From JACCWM01 sp040393065 (GTDB taxonomy: Bacteria > Myxococcota_A > Bradymonadia > Bradymonadales > Bradymonadaceae): a stretch of 64,000 nucleotides of DNA. Below, piece after piece: positions 25,826 to 33,786 of the stretch. The first letter of the stretch is position 1. Each line of letters starts with the position of its first letter. Both the position numbers and the translations under genes were made by a program. The stretch spans positions 4,390-68,389 of the forward strand of contig JBEBUW010000010.1 of the NCBI GenBank assembly GCA_040393065.1. The letters are read 5' to 3'. The notes under the pieces were generated by a model that was given only the letters and a program-made list of their open reading frames with translations, was not told the origin of the DNA and ran no database searches.

Positions 25826-26602
25826 ACGTAAAAACCATGGGAGCAAGAGGCCCCGGAAAATATATCAGCGAAAGTGAGAAGGTATTTTTGAAAAAACTCC
25901 ATCCATAACGAGGGCAACGCTAACACAGGCACATCAGGCCGGCCAGATAATGAAAAGATCGTACTGCATAGAATCCGGCTGCTTTTGAGCGTTCTACACG
26001 AATGCACGCCGGAGCCTTACCAGCCTGCTTTCATGGATCTCCCTTTATTCTGCAAAAACTGGAGAGTTTCATTTCCAAGAACGCTTGTTTCGGCGAGTAG
26101 GAGGGTGTTGGCGCGAACATGAGGCTTGTTTTGGCGCGCAGAGGACTGTTTCATTTTCAAGATCACCTGTTTGGAAGCGCAGAGGACTGTTTCATTTTCA
26201 AGATCACCTGTTTGGAAGCGCAGAGGACTGTTTCATTTTCAAGATCACCTGTTTGGGAGCGCAGAGGACTGTTTCACTTTCAAGATCACCTGTTTGGAAG
26301 CGCAGAGGCGTTGTTGACCTGGGCGGACAGGTGTTTTGGAGAAATCAGGTGATTTTCACGGATTTCGCGACCGGATGTATGGTTCACGGCTCAAAGCACC
26401 GAATGTGCGGTGCATTTTTGTTGTTTTGTGAAGTTTGTCGTGGGGCCGCTTGAGGTTGCTGGCTCAGAATCGTTGGAAGTTATCGGAAAATTTGAATCTA
26501 TGGCGGCTCATGGCACAATGCCGGCGTTTACGCACACGTGCCTGGGTTATCAGCGCCATGACGCACCCGGAACGCACGAAGTAGATTTTATCAGGTAATG
26601 TT
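25826..26602. other. 777-bp intergenic region upstream of kinase gene, with 41-bp tandem array
   Basis: No coding sequence can be supported here. It holds the start region of the YhaM-like gene, a tandem array (26136-26308 with a diverged copy near 26064-26104), and about 250 bases of unique sequence before the kinase GTG. Frames running through the array in all three phases are artefacts of the repeat. Confidence 0.6.
26136..26308. repeat. 41-bp direct tandem repeat array, four full copies plus a partial
   Basis: Copies begin with GCGCAGAGG at 26136, 26177, 26218, 26259 and 26300 (the last truncated), an exact 41-base period. Full copies differ by one or two bases (GGAAGC/GGGAGC and TTCATTTTC/TTCACTTTC). 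A diverged relative with TTTCATTTCCAAGAACGCTTG is visible around 26064-26104. Because 41 is not a multiple of three, the same peptide would be read in shifting frames, so the array is not coding. Confidence 0.93.
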
Positions 26603-28867
26603 GTGACTGAAGAACATGACTCTCGCAAAGATCGTCAGGATACCGTGCCTTCCTTCGGACAGGCCGGAACTCACGCAAAATCAAGTAATAGTCGCCAGGA
26701 TTCTCTGGCGACGTTGCCTTCGGATGAGCCGCGCAAAGTGGCTGCGGGCGAAGTGAAAGTCGTGAAAATCTGCAAGGCCTGCATGGTTTCGCAGGCCGGC
26801 GGCGGCGGATTTTGCGTAAAATGCGGCGCGGAGCTGGTGCCGATCCGTTCTGTCCGCGACTCGTATATCGGCGAGGTTGTTGGCGGAAAATACAAGATCA
26901 TCGAGCAGATCGGCAGCGGTGGTATGGGCGAGGTGTATCTGGGCGTGAATGAACCGCTCGGACAGCGCGTTGCGGTGAAGTTTTTGAGCCGGAAGTTTGC
27001 CGCGGATGAAGGTATCATTCTGCGCTTTTTGAATGAGGCGCGCTCTTACGCCAAGGTGAGTCATCCGAACGCGGTGACATTGCTGGAGTACGGACAACAT
27101 GAGGACGGCGCGCTGTATTTGATCACGGAATTCATCGAAGGAAAGATTCTGACCGAGGTGATCAAAGAAGGCGGGGCGATGTCCCTCGGGCAAATCGTGG
27201 GCATTGCGACGCAGTGTTGCGACGTGCTTTCGATGGCCCATAAAGAAGGCGTAATTCATCGCGATTTAAAGCCAGACAACATCATGCTGATCGCCGAAAC
27301 ACGGGGGCGTTATGCGGTGAAAGTGCTGGATTTTGGAATCGCCAAGATTCTGGATGATGATCACCATCATTCCTCGCATCTGACGGAAACGGGCTCGATT
27401 TTTGGAACGCCCGAATTTATGTCGCCGGAACAGGCACGGGGTGAGGCCGCCGACGGTCGCTCCGACCTCTATTCTATGGGCATTATTCTATTCTTTCTTG
27501 CTACCGCTCGCCTGCCGTTTCGCGGGAAGAACAAGTTTGCGATTCTCAATCAGCAGCTCAATGATGCGCCGCCGCGTCCGTCCGAGGTCCGTGAAGATCG
27601 GGTGATTTCGCCGGAGTTGGAAAAGATCATCTTAAAAAGTCTGCATAAGCAGGCAGATGAGCGTTATCAGACTGCCGATGAACTTGCAGTGGCACTTGAA
27701 GGTTTGCTGACGGGTTCTGGATTGGCACAAGAATCCAGCGCACCCGATAAAGACGACCAGGCAAACATGCGGGACCGCGCCGCTGAATTAGCTGCGGCCG
27801 CGCCTCAGGACGGCCGGGATGCACTCAGCGTGACGCTGGGAGAAGTCGGGGCGGACAGCGACGAAGGCTGGAGTGATTCCTTTGTTGGCTCTGACGGGAC
27901 GGAGGAGCGCTGGGAAAGTGAAATTCCCGGGGAATTGGAGTCGGCGCATGAGGATTCGTTTTCACTCGAGGGAGGGTGGGGCGCCATCGAGGATGTTCCG
28001 TCGTCAGAACACGGGCGTGCGGCTTCTTCGAGCAAAAAGGCCGCGCTGCTGGCTCTGGTCGCAGTTTTGTTGGTCGGAAGCGTCTGGTTTGTGAGTCATG
28101 GTTTTCGAGCCACGGAGCCCCTGGGGGAAAATAGCCAGGACCAGGTCGATTCGTTGGCTGCCGTGGATGCTCTGGATATGGAATCGCTCCAGGGAGTTGA
28201 GCGGATGATCGATGCCGGCGAACTTGAAGAAGCGTTGCGTTCCATTCAGAGCCTGCAAACGCTCCTGGTAACGCCGGAAGATCGTACCCGGCTTGATGAG
28301 CTGATAGGTCGGCGGCAATCTGCTGAAAACCTCCAGAAGCGTGTGCGTGCTGCAGTTCAGGCAGGGCAATGTAAGGAGGCGGAGCGGCTGGCTGAAACGC
28401 TGGCGAGCGTTTCGAAGGGCGTCCGTCGCGGGTTGGAATCAGACCTTAAAAGCTGCCATCAGCCGAGCCGGGAGGCGGGCAAGGTTACGAAGTCAGTAAA
28501 AGTGCAGAATCAGCCGCCAACTCCCGCTGCGCCGCCTCCTGTTGAGCCGCCTCCTGTTGAGCCAAAGCCTCCCGCTGTTGCCGCGCCCGTCGCGGTGGAA
28601 CCTTCAAGCAATTCTGCCGTGGTGGTTGCGCCCGAGCCTGCACAGCCGCCGGCTGTAGCAGAACCTGAAATTGCTGAACAACCACTTGAAGAATTGCCCG
28701 CGGTTCACGAAGAACCCTTGCCGGAAACGCTGGAAGTCGTTCCAGAGAAACTTGAAGAACCATCCGAGGGCGAAGCGCAGCAAAACATTGAGGATTCGGA
28801 GTCTCAACCAGCGTCAATGGACGCTGAAATGCCGGACGGGATGGCACTGCCGCCACGCCAACTTTGA
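26603..28867 (+). CDS. membrane Ser/Thr protein kinase with zinc-ribbon N-terminus
   Basis: A 754-aa Hanks-type kinase. A zinc ribbon CKAC..CVKC (C57, C60, C71, C74) precedes the kinase domain (about 95-370). That domain has G-loop GSGGMGEV (104-111), Lys 126 in VAVK, HRDLKPDN (H219, D221, N226), DFG (D243) and GTPEFMSPEQ (268-277). All catalytic residues are present, so it should be active. An acidic region leads to one transmembrane helix (about 479-497), and then a Pro/Glu-rich C-terminal tail presumably faces the periplasm. GTG 26603 follows AGG. The pseudokinase gene lies 140 bases downstream on the same strand. Its long leader contains the 41-bp array. Confidence 0.93.
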   Translation: MTEEHDSRKDRQDTVPSFGQAGTHAKSSNSRQDSLATLPSDEPRKVAAGEVKVVKICKACMVSQAGGGGFCVKCGAELVPIRSVRDSYIGEVVGGKYKIIEQIGSGGMGEVYLGVNEPLGQRVAVKFLSRKFAADEGIILRFLNEARSYAKVSHPNAVTLLEYGQHEDGALYLITEFIEGKILTEVIKEGGAMSLGQIVGIATQCCDVLSMAHKEGVIHRDLKPDNIMLIAETRGRYAVKVLDFGIAKILDDDHHHSSHLTETGSIFGTPEFMSPEQARGEAADGRSDLYSMGIILFFLATARLPFRGKNKFAILNQQLNDAPPRPSEVREDRVISPELEKIILKSLHKQADERYQTADELAVALEGLLTGSGLAQESSAPDKDDQANMRDRAAELAAAAPQDGRDALSVTLGEVGADSDEGWSDSFVGSDGTEERWESEIPGELESAHEDSFSLEGGWGAIEDVPSSEHGRAASSSKKAALLALVAVLLVGSVWFVSHGFRATEPLGENSQDQVDSLAAVDALDMESLQGVERMIDAGELEEALRSIQSLQTLLVTPEDRTRLDELIGRRQSAENLQKRVRAAVQAGQCKEAERLAETLASVSKGVRRGLESDLKSCHQPSREAGKVTKSVKVQNQPPTPAAPPPVEPPPVEPKPPAVAAPVAVEPSSNSAVVVAPEPAQPPAVAEPEIAEQPLEELPAVHEEPLPETLEVVPEKLEEPSEGEAQQNIEDSESQPASMDAEMPDGMALPPRQL

Positions 28868-29007
28868 ACGAGCATTGATGAAGGAAACGTTGCAGATTCA
28901 GAAGGTTAGTGATAAGGAACCGTGTTTACGCTCTACGATTTGGCGAGTCTGCATAAAGAATCATCTGAGGAAGGCAACGCCGGAAATTTATGTAATGGAG
29001 AAACATA

Positions 29008-31365
29008 GTGGTTTGTTTTCAGTGTGGAAATCCGGTTTCCACGCAGGCGAAGGCCTGTCCTAATTGTGGCGCAGCTTTACGATCGCCCCGTAAACGTCTC
29101 AATGAAGGTGGTTCGCAAGGACTGCGGCGGATGACGATGGAGCTCAAGGCCATCAATGTCAGCGGACAGTTTTTCCCGCCTGGTGAGCTGGTTGCAGGGC
29201 GTTTTCGAGTCGGTGAGATGATCGGCGAGGGGCCTTTCGGACAGGTGTTTAAGGCTCATGATACGCTTGCTGATACTGATGTTGCGTTGAAGGTTTTTGC
29301 GCCCGATGTTTTGCGCAATCCGATGGATCAGGAGCGATTTTTGAACGCCACGCGTTCCGCTCGTGCGTTGACGCAGCGTAATGTTGTGCGTCTGCATGAT
29401 AGTGGCGTCCATAAAGATCATGCCTGGGTTTCGATGCAGCATCTGGAAGGGCTGAACCTTCGTAAATTGCTGGATCTGCGCAAAATTAAGAATGAGGGAT
29501 TTTCGCTCGAAGAGATCGAGCCGATTATCGGGCAGATCACGCTGGCGCTGCAGCATATTAGCCGTGAGTGTCCGCATGGAAACTTGAAGCCGGAAAATAT
29601 TATTTTTCTGCCGGATTTCATCAAAGTCACCGATAGTTTTATTTTTCCGGCGTTATCCGGAGAAGTTTTTCGTGAACGGCTGGAGAAAAGTCCTTATCTG
29701 GCACCGGAGTTGCGTCAAAACTCGGATATTTTCGACGCACGTTGTGATGTGTACAGCGTCGGCAAGATTATCGGGGAAATGTACTACGGTGATGTCGATG
29801 CCGGCGGTTCGATAGAGCGAAATTCTGGGTTGGATGCGCTGTACGAGCGAGCGACGGCTGCAGATGTTTCTGCGCGCTACGCCAGTGTTGAAGAACTGGC
29901 AGAAGACCTGGGCACACTGCTCGATACCGGGATGTTGCTGCAGATGCGCCGTCATGGTGCGCCGGTTCCTCCTCCGCCCGCGCCACCGACGCCCGTATTG
30001 GCTGTTGACGCTGAGCCGCATTCATTACCGCCGGCGCCTCCTGCTTTTTCTGAAATTCCCGCAGGTGTTGAGGCGGACAAGGCTATTCCTGAGGAGGAGA
30101 TTGCGACGATTGAGGTTCGCCGCAGCTCGGGGGATTTGCCTCCCATGCCGGGGTCTGTTTCGGACTCGTCGGCGGAGCCAAGTCTTGGAGACTTGCTGGA
30201 TACGATCGAAGCGGATCGCACCCAGATGCCCACCCACCTCACAACGCCTGAGCGACTCGAAACTCGGCAGCCAGCAGGACGCATTACCACGGTCGTGGAA
30301 CCGGCGTCTTCGGCCGGAGCTAAGAAAACGTCTTCCGGCGTGCCCCTGGCGCTGATTGTTATTTTTGCGGTCGTTGCTGTTGCTATTTTTGCAATCGTGA
30401 TGTTGCAACAGCCTGACAATGAAGTGGTTACGCTTGGTGATGGAACAGCATCGACTTCACAGGCAAGAGAGAATCAAGCCAATGAGGAGAATGAGGAGAA
30501 GGGAGCAGCACAAGAAGAACTCAGTCAGGCTCTTGTTGCAGCAAAAGATATCGTTGCGGAAAGCGCGGTAAAACTAGAAGAAACCGAGAATAAAGCTCCA
30601 GACAATGATAAGGTTGAAGCCGCAAGCGCTTCGGAACCGGCGGCTTCCGCGGTGACGGCCGAATCCGGTAAGGATGCGGCTGGTATCAGTGCAGAGGCTT
30701 CGAAAAATATTGGGGCTTCTTCCAGCGCTTCGTCCTCGGCTGCACCCACCGGTGCGCCAGCGCGGGAATCGGCTGCAAAAGAAGCTGTGCCTGCTAAGAA
30801 AGATGCTGCGCCGCCTAAAGAAACAGCTCCCCAGGCGCCGACGCGCGCTCCGGTAGTCGCCGAGGCTCCCAAGGCACAACCTGGTCAGGGGCTGGATTGT
30901 CCGGCCGGAATGGTTTTGATCAAGAATCGTAACGGGAATTATTGCGTAGATGCTTTTGAGTTTCCGGGCAAAGGCGCCACACCCAGGACCAACACGACAT
31001 GGTTTGAGGCTCGTAAGCAGTGCGTCAATCAGAACAAACGTTTGTGCTCGCTTGGAGAGTGGAAGCAGGCCTGTGGCGCGCAATATCCCTATGGCTCAAA
31101 ATTCAACGCCGATAGTTGTAATACGGCTGATGAAGATGGCTTTGAGCGCAGCCTTGCCAAAGCCGGTAGCTTTCCGGCGTGTCGTTCGCGCTCCGGGGCG
31201 TTTGATATGAGTGGGAATGTGCATGAGTGGGTCGAAGAGCAGCGTGTGGCCGGTGGTGGCTTTGACAGTGACGAATCGGTTGCGTCATGCGGCTATTCTT
31301 CGCCCAAAGCTGCGGGTTCATCGAGCGGCTCGATCGGATTTCGCTGCTGTGTCGATGCTCAATAA
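29008..31365 (+). CDS. zinc-ribbon pseudokinase fused to FGE-sulfatase (SUMF1-like) domain
   Basis: This 785-aa protein has an N-terminal zinc ribbon (C3, C6, C17, C20) and a kinase-like domain (about 64-305). Its G-loop GEGPFGQV and VALK (K95) are kept, but the alpha-C Glu position is Ala 114. HRD is HGN (190-192), so the catalytic Asp is Asn 192, and DFG is DSF (209-211). A transmembrane helix (445-466), an Ala/Glu/Lys-rich linker, and a C-terminal FGE-sulfatase/SUMF1 domain (631-785: CPAGMVLIKNRNGNYCVDAF, ARKQCVNQNKRLCSLGEW, DMSGNVHEWVEE, GFRCCVD) follow. The kinase part is probably inactive as a phosphotransferase and may bind ATP or a partner. The SUMF1-like domain is likely periplasmic. 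GTG start after GGAG at 28997-29000. Confidence 0.9.
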   Translation: MVCFQCGNPVSTQAKACPNCGAALRSPRKRLNEGGSQGLRRMTMELKAINVSGQFFPPGELVAGRFRVGEMIGEGPFGQVFKAHDTLADTDVALKVFAPDVLRNPMDQERFLNATRSARALTQRNVVRLHDSGVHKDHAWVSMQHLEGLNLRKLLDLRKIKNEGFSLEEIEPIIGQITLALQHISRECPHGNLKPENIIFLPDFIKVTDSFIFPALSGEVFRERLEKSPYLAPELRQNSDIFDARCDVYSVGKIIGEMYYGDVDAGGSIERNSGLDALYERATAADVSARYASVEELAEDLGTLLDTGMLLQMRRHGAPVPPPPAPPTPVLAVDAEPHSLPPAPPAFSEIPAGVEADKAIPEEEIATIEVRRSSGDLPPMPGSVSDSSAEPSLGDLLDTIEADRTQMPTHLTTPERLETRQPAGRITTVVEPASSAGAKKTSSGVPLALIVIFAVVAVAIFAIVMLQQPDNEVVTLGDGTASTSQARENQANEENEEKGAAQEELSQALVAAKDIVAESAVKLEETENKAPDNDKVEAASASEPAASAVTAESGKDAAGISAEASKNIGASSSASSSAAPTGAPARESAAKEAVPAKKDAAPPKETAPQAPTRAPVVAEAPKAQPGQGLDCPAGMVLIKNRNGNYCVDAFEFPGKGATPRTNTTWFEARKQCVNQNKRLCSLGEWKQACGAQYPYGSKFNADSCNTADEDGFERSLAKAGSFPACRSRSGAFDMSGNVHEWVEEQRVAGGGFDSDESVASCGYSSPKAAGSSSGSIGFRCCVDAQ

Positions 31366-31407
31366 TATGTAAAGTATTTGGTACAAGAGTAAGTTTTGTG
31401 TTCAGCA

Positions 31408-31447
31408 AACCGCCAGATTCCGTCGAGGGATCTGGCGGTTGTTTTTT
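31408..31447 (+). terminator. intrinsic terminator after the pseudokinase gene
   Basis: AACCGCCAGAT (31408-31418) pairs with ATCTGGCGGTT (31430-31440), 11 bp with an 11-base loop, followed by GTTTTTT (31441-31447). Confidence 0.9.
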
Positions 31448-31570
31448 GCGTATGGACAAAGCCTGTACCGGTGTTCGTAGGCTTTCTGGCAAGTAAGACC
31501 AGCTTGTAGATAGGCGAAAGCACGAAGGCTGGAAACTTCTAACGCCGTCCGTGCCAGTTCGTAGGGCAAC

Positions 31571-31614
31571 AAAAAACCGCTCAGAATGTCATTTTCAGAC
31601 ATCCTGAGCGGTTT
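31571..31614 (-). terminator. intrinsic terminator of the beta-propeller lipoprotein gene
   Basis: On the minus strand, AAACCGCTCAG pairs with CTGAGCGGTTT, with a further GATGTC/GACAT inner stem, followed by TTTTTTG. It sits 44-87 bases beyond the stop of the 33538-31658 gene. Confidence 0.85.
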
Positions 31615-31633
31615 GATCATCACTGCACCGAAG

Positions 31634-31663
31634 TTATCCGGTTATCCGGTTATCCGATTATCC
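31634..31663. repeat. 8-bp short tandem repeat covering a stop codon
   Basis: TTATCCGG recurs at 31634, 31642, 31650 (one change) and 31658 (partial). The stop codon (TAA, minus strand 31660-31658) of the lipoprotein gene is the first unit. Confidence 0.8.
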
Positions 31664-33538
31664 AAGAATCAAGGGGCATTCGGCGCGGGTGGTAATTCCT
31701 TTCAGCACCGGAACGGCCAGAATATTTTCATCCCGGTAGGCATTGAGCTGAATTTCCACCTGCAGGTATTGATGGCGATGCAGATCAAAGGGTTCAAGCA
31801 ATGCTTTGAGATCAAGTGGCGAGGATGCGCCGGGGAGATCGACTGCATCGAGCCATGGGGCAGAAGCAAGCTCAGCTTCGCTGTGTGCAACGCGCACCCG
31901 GATTTTCATGCTCGCGCCATCGGGAACGATAACATTGTAATGGAGCTGCTCCCACTCGTTGTAGTGATAGTGTTCTGGCGAACAGCCTTCAAAGGTCTGG
32001 GTAAAGATTCCCTGACGATTGGTTGCCAGACGAAGCTGAGAACCGGTCATATCGGAGTAGGTATACGGATAGACAAAGCCTGGCTGGGTATGAATGACCT
32101 GTCCATCATGAAGGCCTGCGCCGGGATCGATTACAAAAGCCGTATTGTGAGAGATGTTAATGCCCCAGACATTACCGTCGAGCGCGACACCGATCCCGTA
32201 AGCACTGCCGCCAGGCGTACCCTCAATGATCGTTCGCTCATCAGGATTGTCGGCATTGATACGATGGATTCCTGTGCCCTGTGCGGCGCCATAAATCCAG
32301 CCGTTTTCATCGGCTGCGATGCCCTGTGCACCGATATTCAGGTTGACGAATCGGCTGCCAAGGGGAGCGTTCGGCTCGTAGCGTTGGATGCGTCCACCTA
32401 GCCAAACGCGTTGCTTGTAATCGACGGTAATTCCGTAGGTGCTGGCAGGTGTTGCGATGCGTTGTTTGACACATGTATCGCCGTCATCTCCGCAGATAGC
32501 AACATTGCAACTGGCTTCATCTACGCAACGATTGGTGTCAACGCGGCCAAGTAAGCTGGATAGCGTTGCAATCCAGAGGTTACCGCTTTTGTCGAGCGCA
32601 AAACCGTAGGTCGGAACAGGCGATTCTGTCCGAAGTAAAATTTCACCGGTCGTTCCATCGAGTTTCCAGATGACGCCGTTATAACCACCCGCCCAGACGA
32701 CTGGACCATCCGGACCATCCTGGGCGGCGACAGCACGAATCAAACCGCCGCCGGAAAGCTCCGTGTTCCACAGAACGCATTCATCCTCGCCCCAGGGCAA
32801 GATATTATCCGCGCCGGTGGAGGTTTGAATTTCGCCGTCTCCATTTTTGTCGACACAGGTTGCACCATTGCCGATTTTGGTAAGCGAACCGCCGTTGCGA
32901 TTGCCGACGTACACATCACTGTAGGTGTCGACAGAAGTACGCGAAGGATCGTTTCCACTTCCCTTCGGGCCTGTCAGGTAGCGGCCGACTTCTTCGTAGG
33001 TTTTGGTATCCACCTTGGAAATCGTTCCCTGGCTGGTATTGCTGATCCAGATAAATTCTTTTTTCGTCCCCATGCCAGGCATTTCGATGGTGATGTTGCC
33101 ATCGTCATCCGTAACGACGCCGGTGTTTCCGCTGGCTTCGGGATCAAACGGCACGCGGCTATCCGGCCCGGCTCCCTCCACCTGACAACTTACTTCGCAA
33201 TGGCCACAGATGTTTTTCTTAGCGCAGTCCTGTGGTCCAGAATTGTTGTTTTCGTTGTTATTATCGTCGTTGTTCGGGTGATTGTTTTCGTTATTCGGAT
33301 TGTTATTGCTGACGGATTTTTCCTGACACACTCCGTTCATGCATTCCAGCCCGAAGGCGCAGCGTTCTTCTGCGGAGCAGGACTCTCCAAGTCCTTTGTC
33401 TTCGAACTCGCCTGGCGGATTATTGCTTTGGCCTGTCAATTCAGAGTTATCACACCCTGCAGAAAGTAGAGCAGAGAAGAGTAAAATGCCGGTCAGGGCA
33501 ATCTTACCGGGGAATTTGCGCCAGATTGGCTTACGCAT
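31658..33538 (-). CDS. secreted lipoprotein with Asn-rich linker and beta-propeller repeats
   Basis: A 626-aa lipoprotein: signal ending in LLSAGC (Cys 29), a Cys-rich motif (CSAEERCAFGLECMNGVC, about 53-70), and a striking Asn/Pro linker (about 75-100). A second Cys cluster (CGHCEVSC) follows. About residues 155-510 contain repeated blades of the virginiamycin B lyase/NHL type (FIWISNTSQGTISKVDTKT, SGNLWIATLSSLLGRVDT, RVWLGGRIQRYEP, NVWGINISHNTAFVID). The C-terminal 110 residues are another beta-rich domain. Fitting a surface-anchored ligand-binding propeller; no enzymatic residue is obvious. ATG 33538 gives a perfect signal sequence. The stop lies in an 8-bp repeat. Confidence 0.86.
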   Translation of the reverse strand: MRKPIWRKFPGKIALTGILLFSALLSAGCDNSELTGQSNNPPGEFEDKGLGESCSAEERCAFGLECMNGVCQEKSVSNNNPNNENNHPNNDDNNNENNNSGPQDCAKKNICGHCEVSCQVEGAGPDSRVPFDPEASGNTGVVTDDDGNITIEMPGMGTKKEFIWISNTSQGTISKVDTKTYEEVGRYLTGPKGSGNDPSRTSVDTYSDVYVGNRNGGSLTKIGNGATCVDKNGDGEIQTSTGADNILPWGEDECVLWNTELSGGGLIRAVAAQDGPDGPVVWAGGYNGVIWKLDGTTGEILLRTESPVPTYGFALDKSGNLWIATLSSLLGRVDTNRCVDEASCNVAICGDDGDTCVKQRIATPASTYGITVDYKQRVWLGGRIQRYEPNAPLGSRFVNLNIGAQGIAADENGWIYGAAQGTGIHRINADNPDERTIIEGTPGGSAYGIGVALDGNVWGINISHNTAFVIDPGAGLHDGQVIHTQPGFVYPYTYSDMTGSQLRLATNRQGIFTQTFEGCSPEHYHYNEWEQLHYNVIVPDGASMKIRVRVAHSEAELASAPWLDAVDLPGASSPLDLKALLEPFDLHRHQYLQVEIQLNAYRDENILAVPVLKGITTRAECPLILG

Positions 33539-33786
33539 TGAAAAGCTCCATCACCATGAACGAACAGTTTTTGTAACTTGCATCGACCTCAATCGCTAAA
33601 ATATAGCAAGCATCATTATTACATGCAAAACCTGTTCATCGCATCTTGTATCAACTCGATGTACATCATGGACTAAAAAAGCGGCCTGGGTGTCATCCGT
33701 TGGCTTGCCATAATCGGTGAGGTCCATTAGACGGAGGAACTCTCTGGTATTGTTTGAACTTCTACCGTGCTCCAGGAATCTATTTT

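Noticed and set aside
26085..26453. Overlapping plus-strand frames through the 41-bp array (26085, 26119, 26126)
   Set aside because: All three encode the same phase-shifted repeat peptide (for example FHFQDHLFGSAED in different frames); they arise from the non-triplet period, have no ribosome site and no sequence beyond the repeats.
28878..29063. Short plus-strand frame between the kinase and pseudokinase genes
   Set aside because: It runs into the pseudokinase gene in a different frame and lacks a ribosome site of its own.
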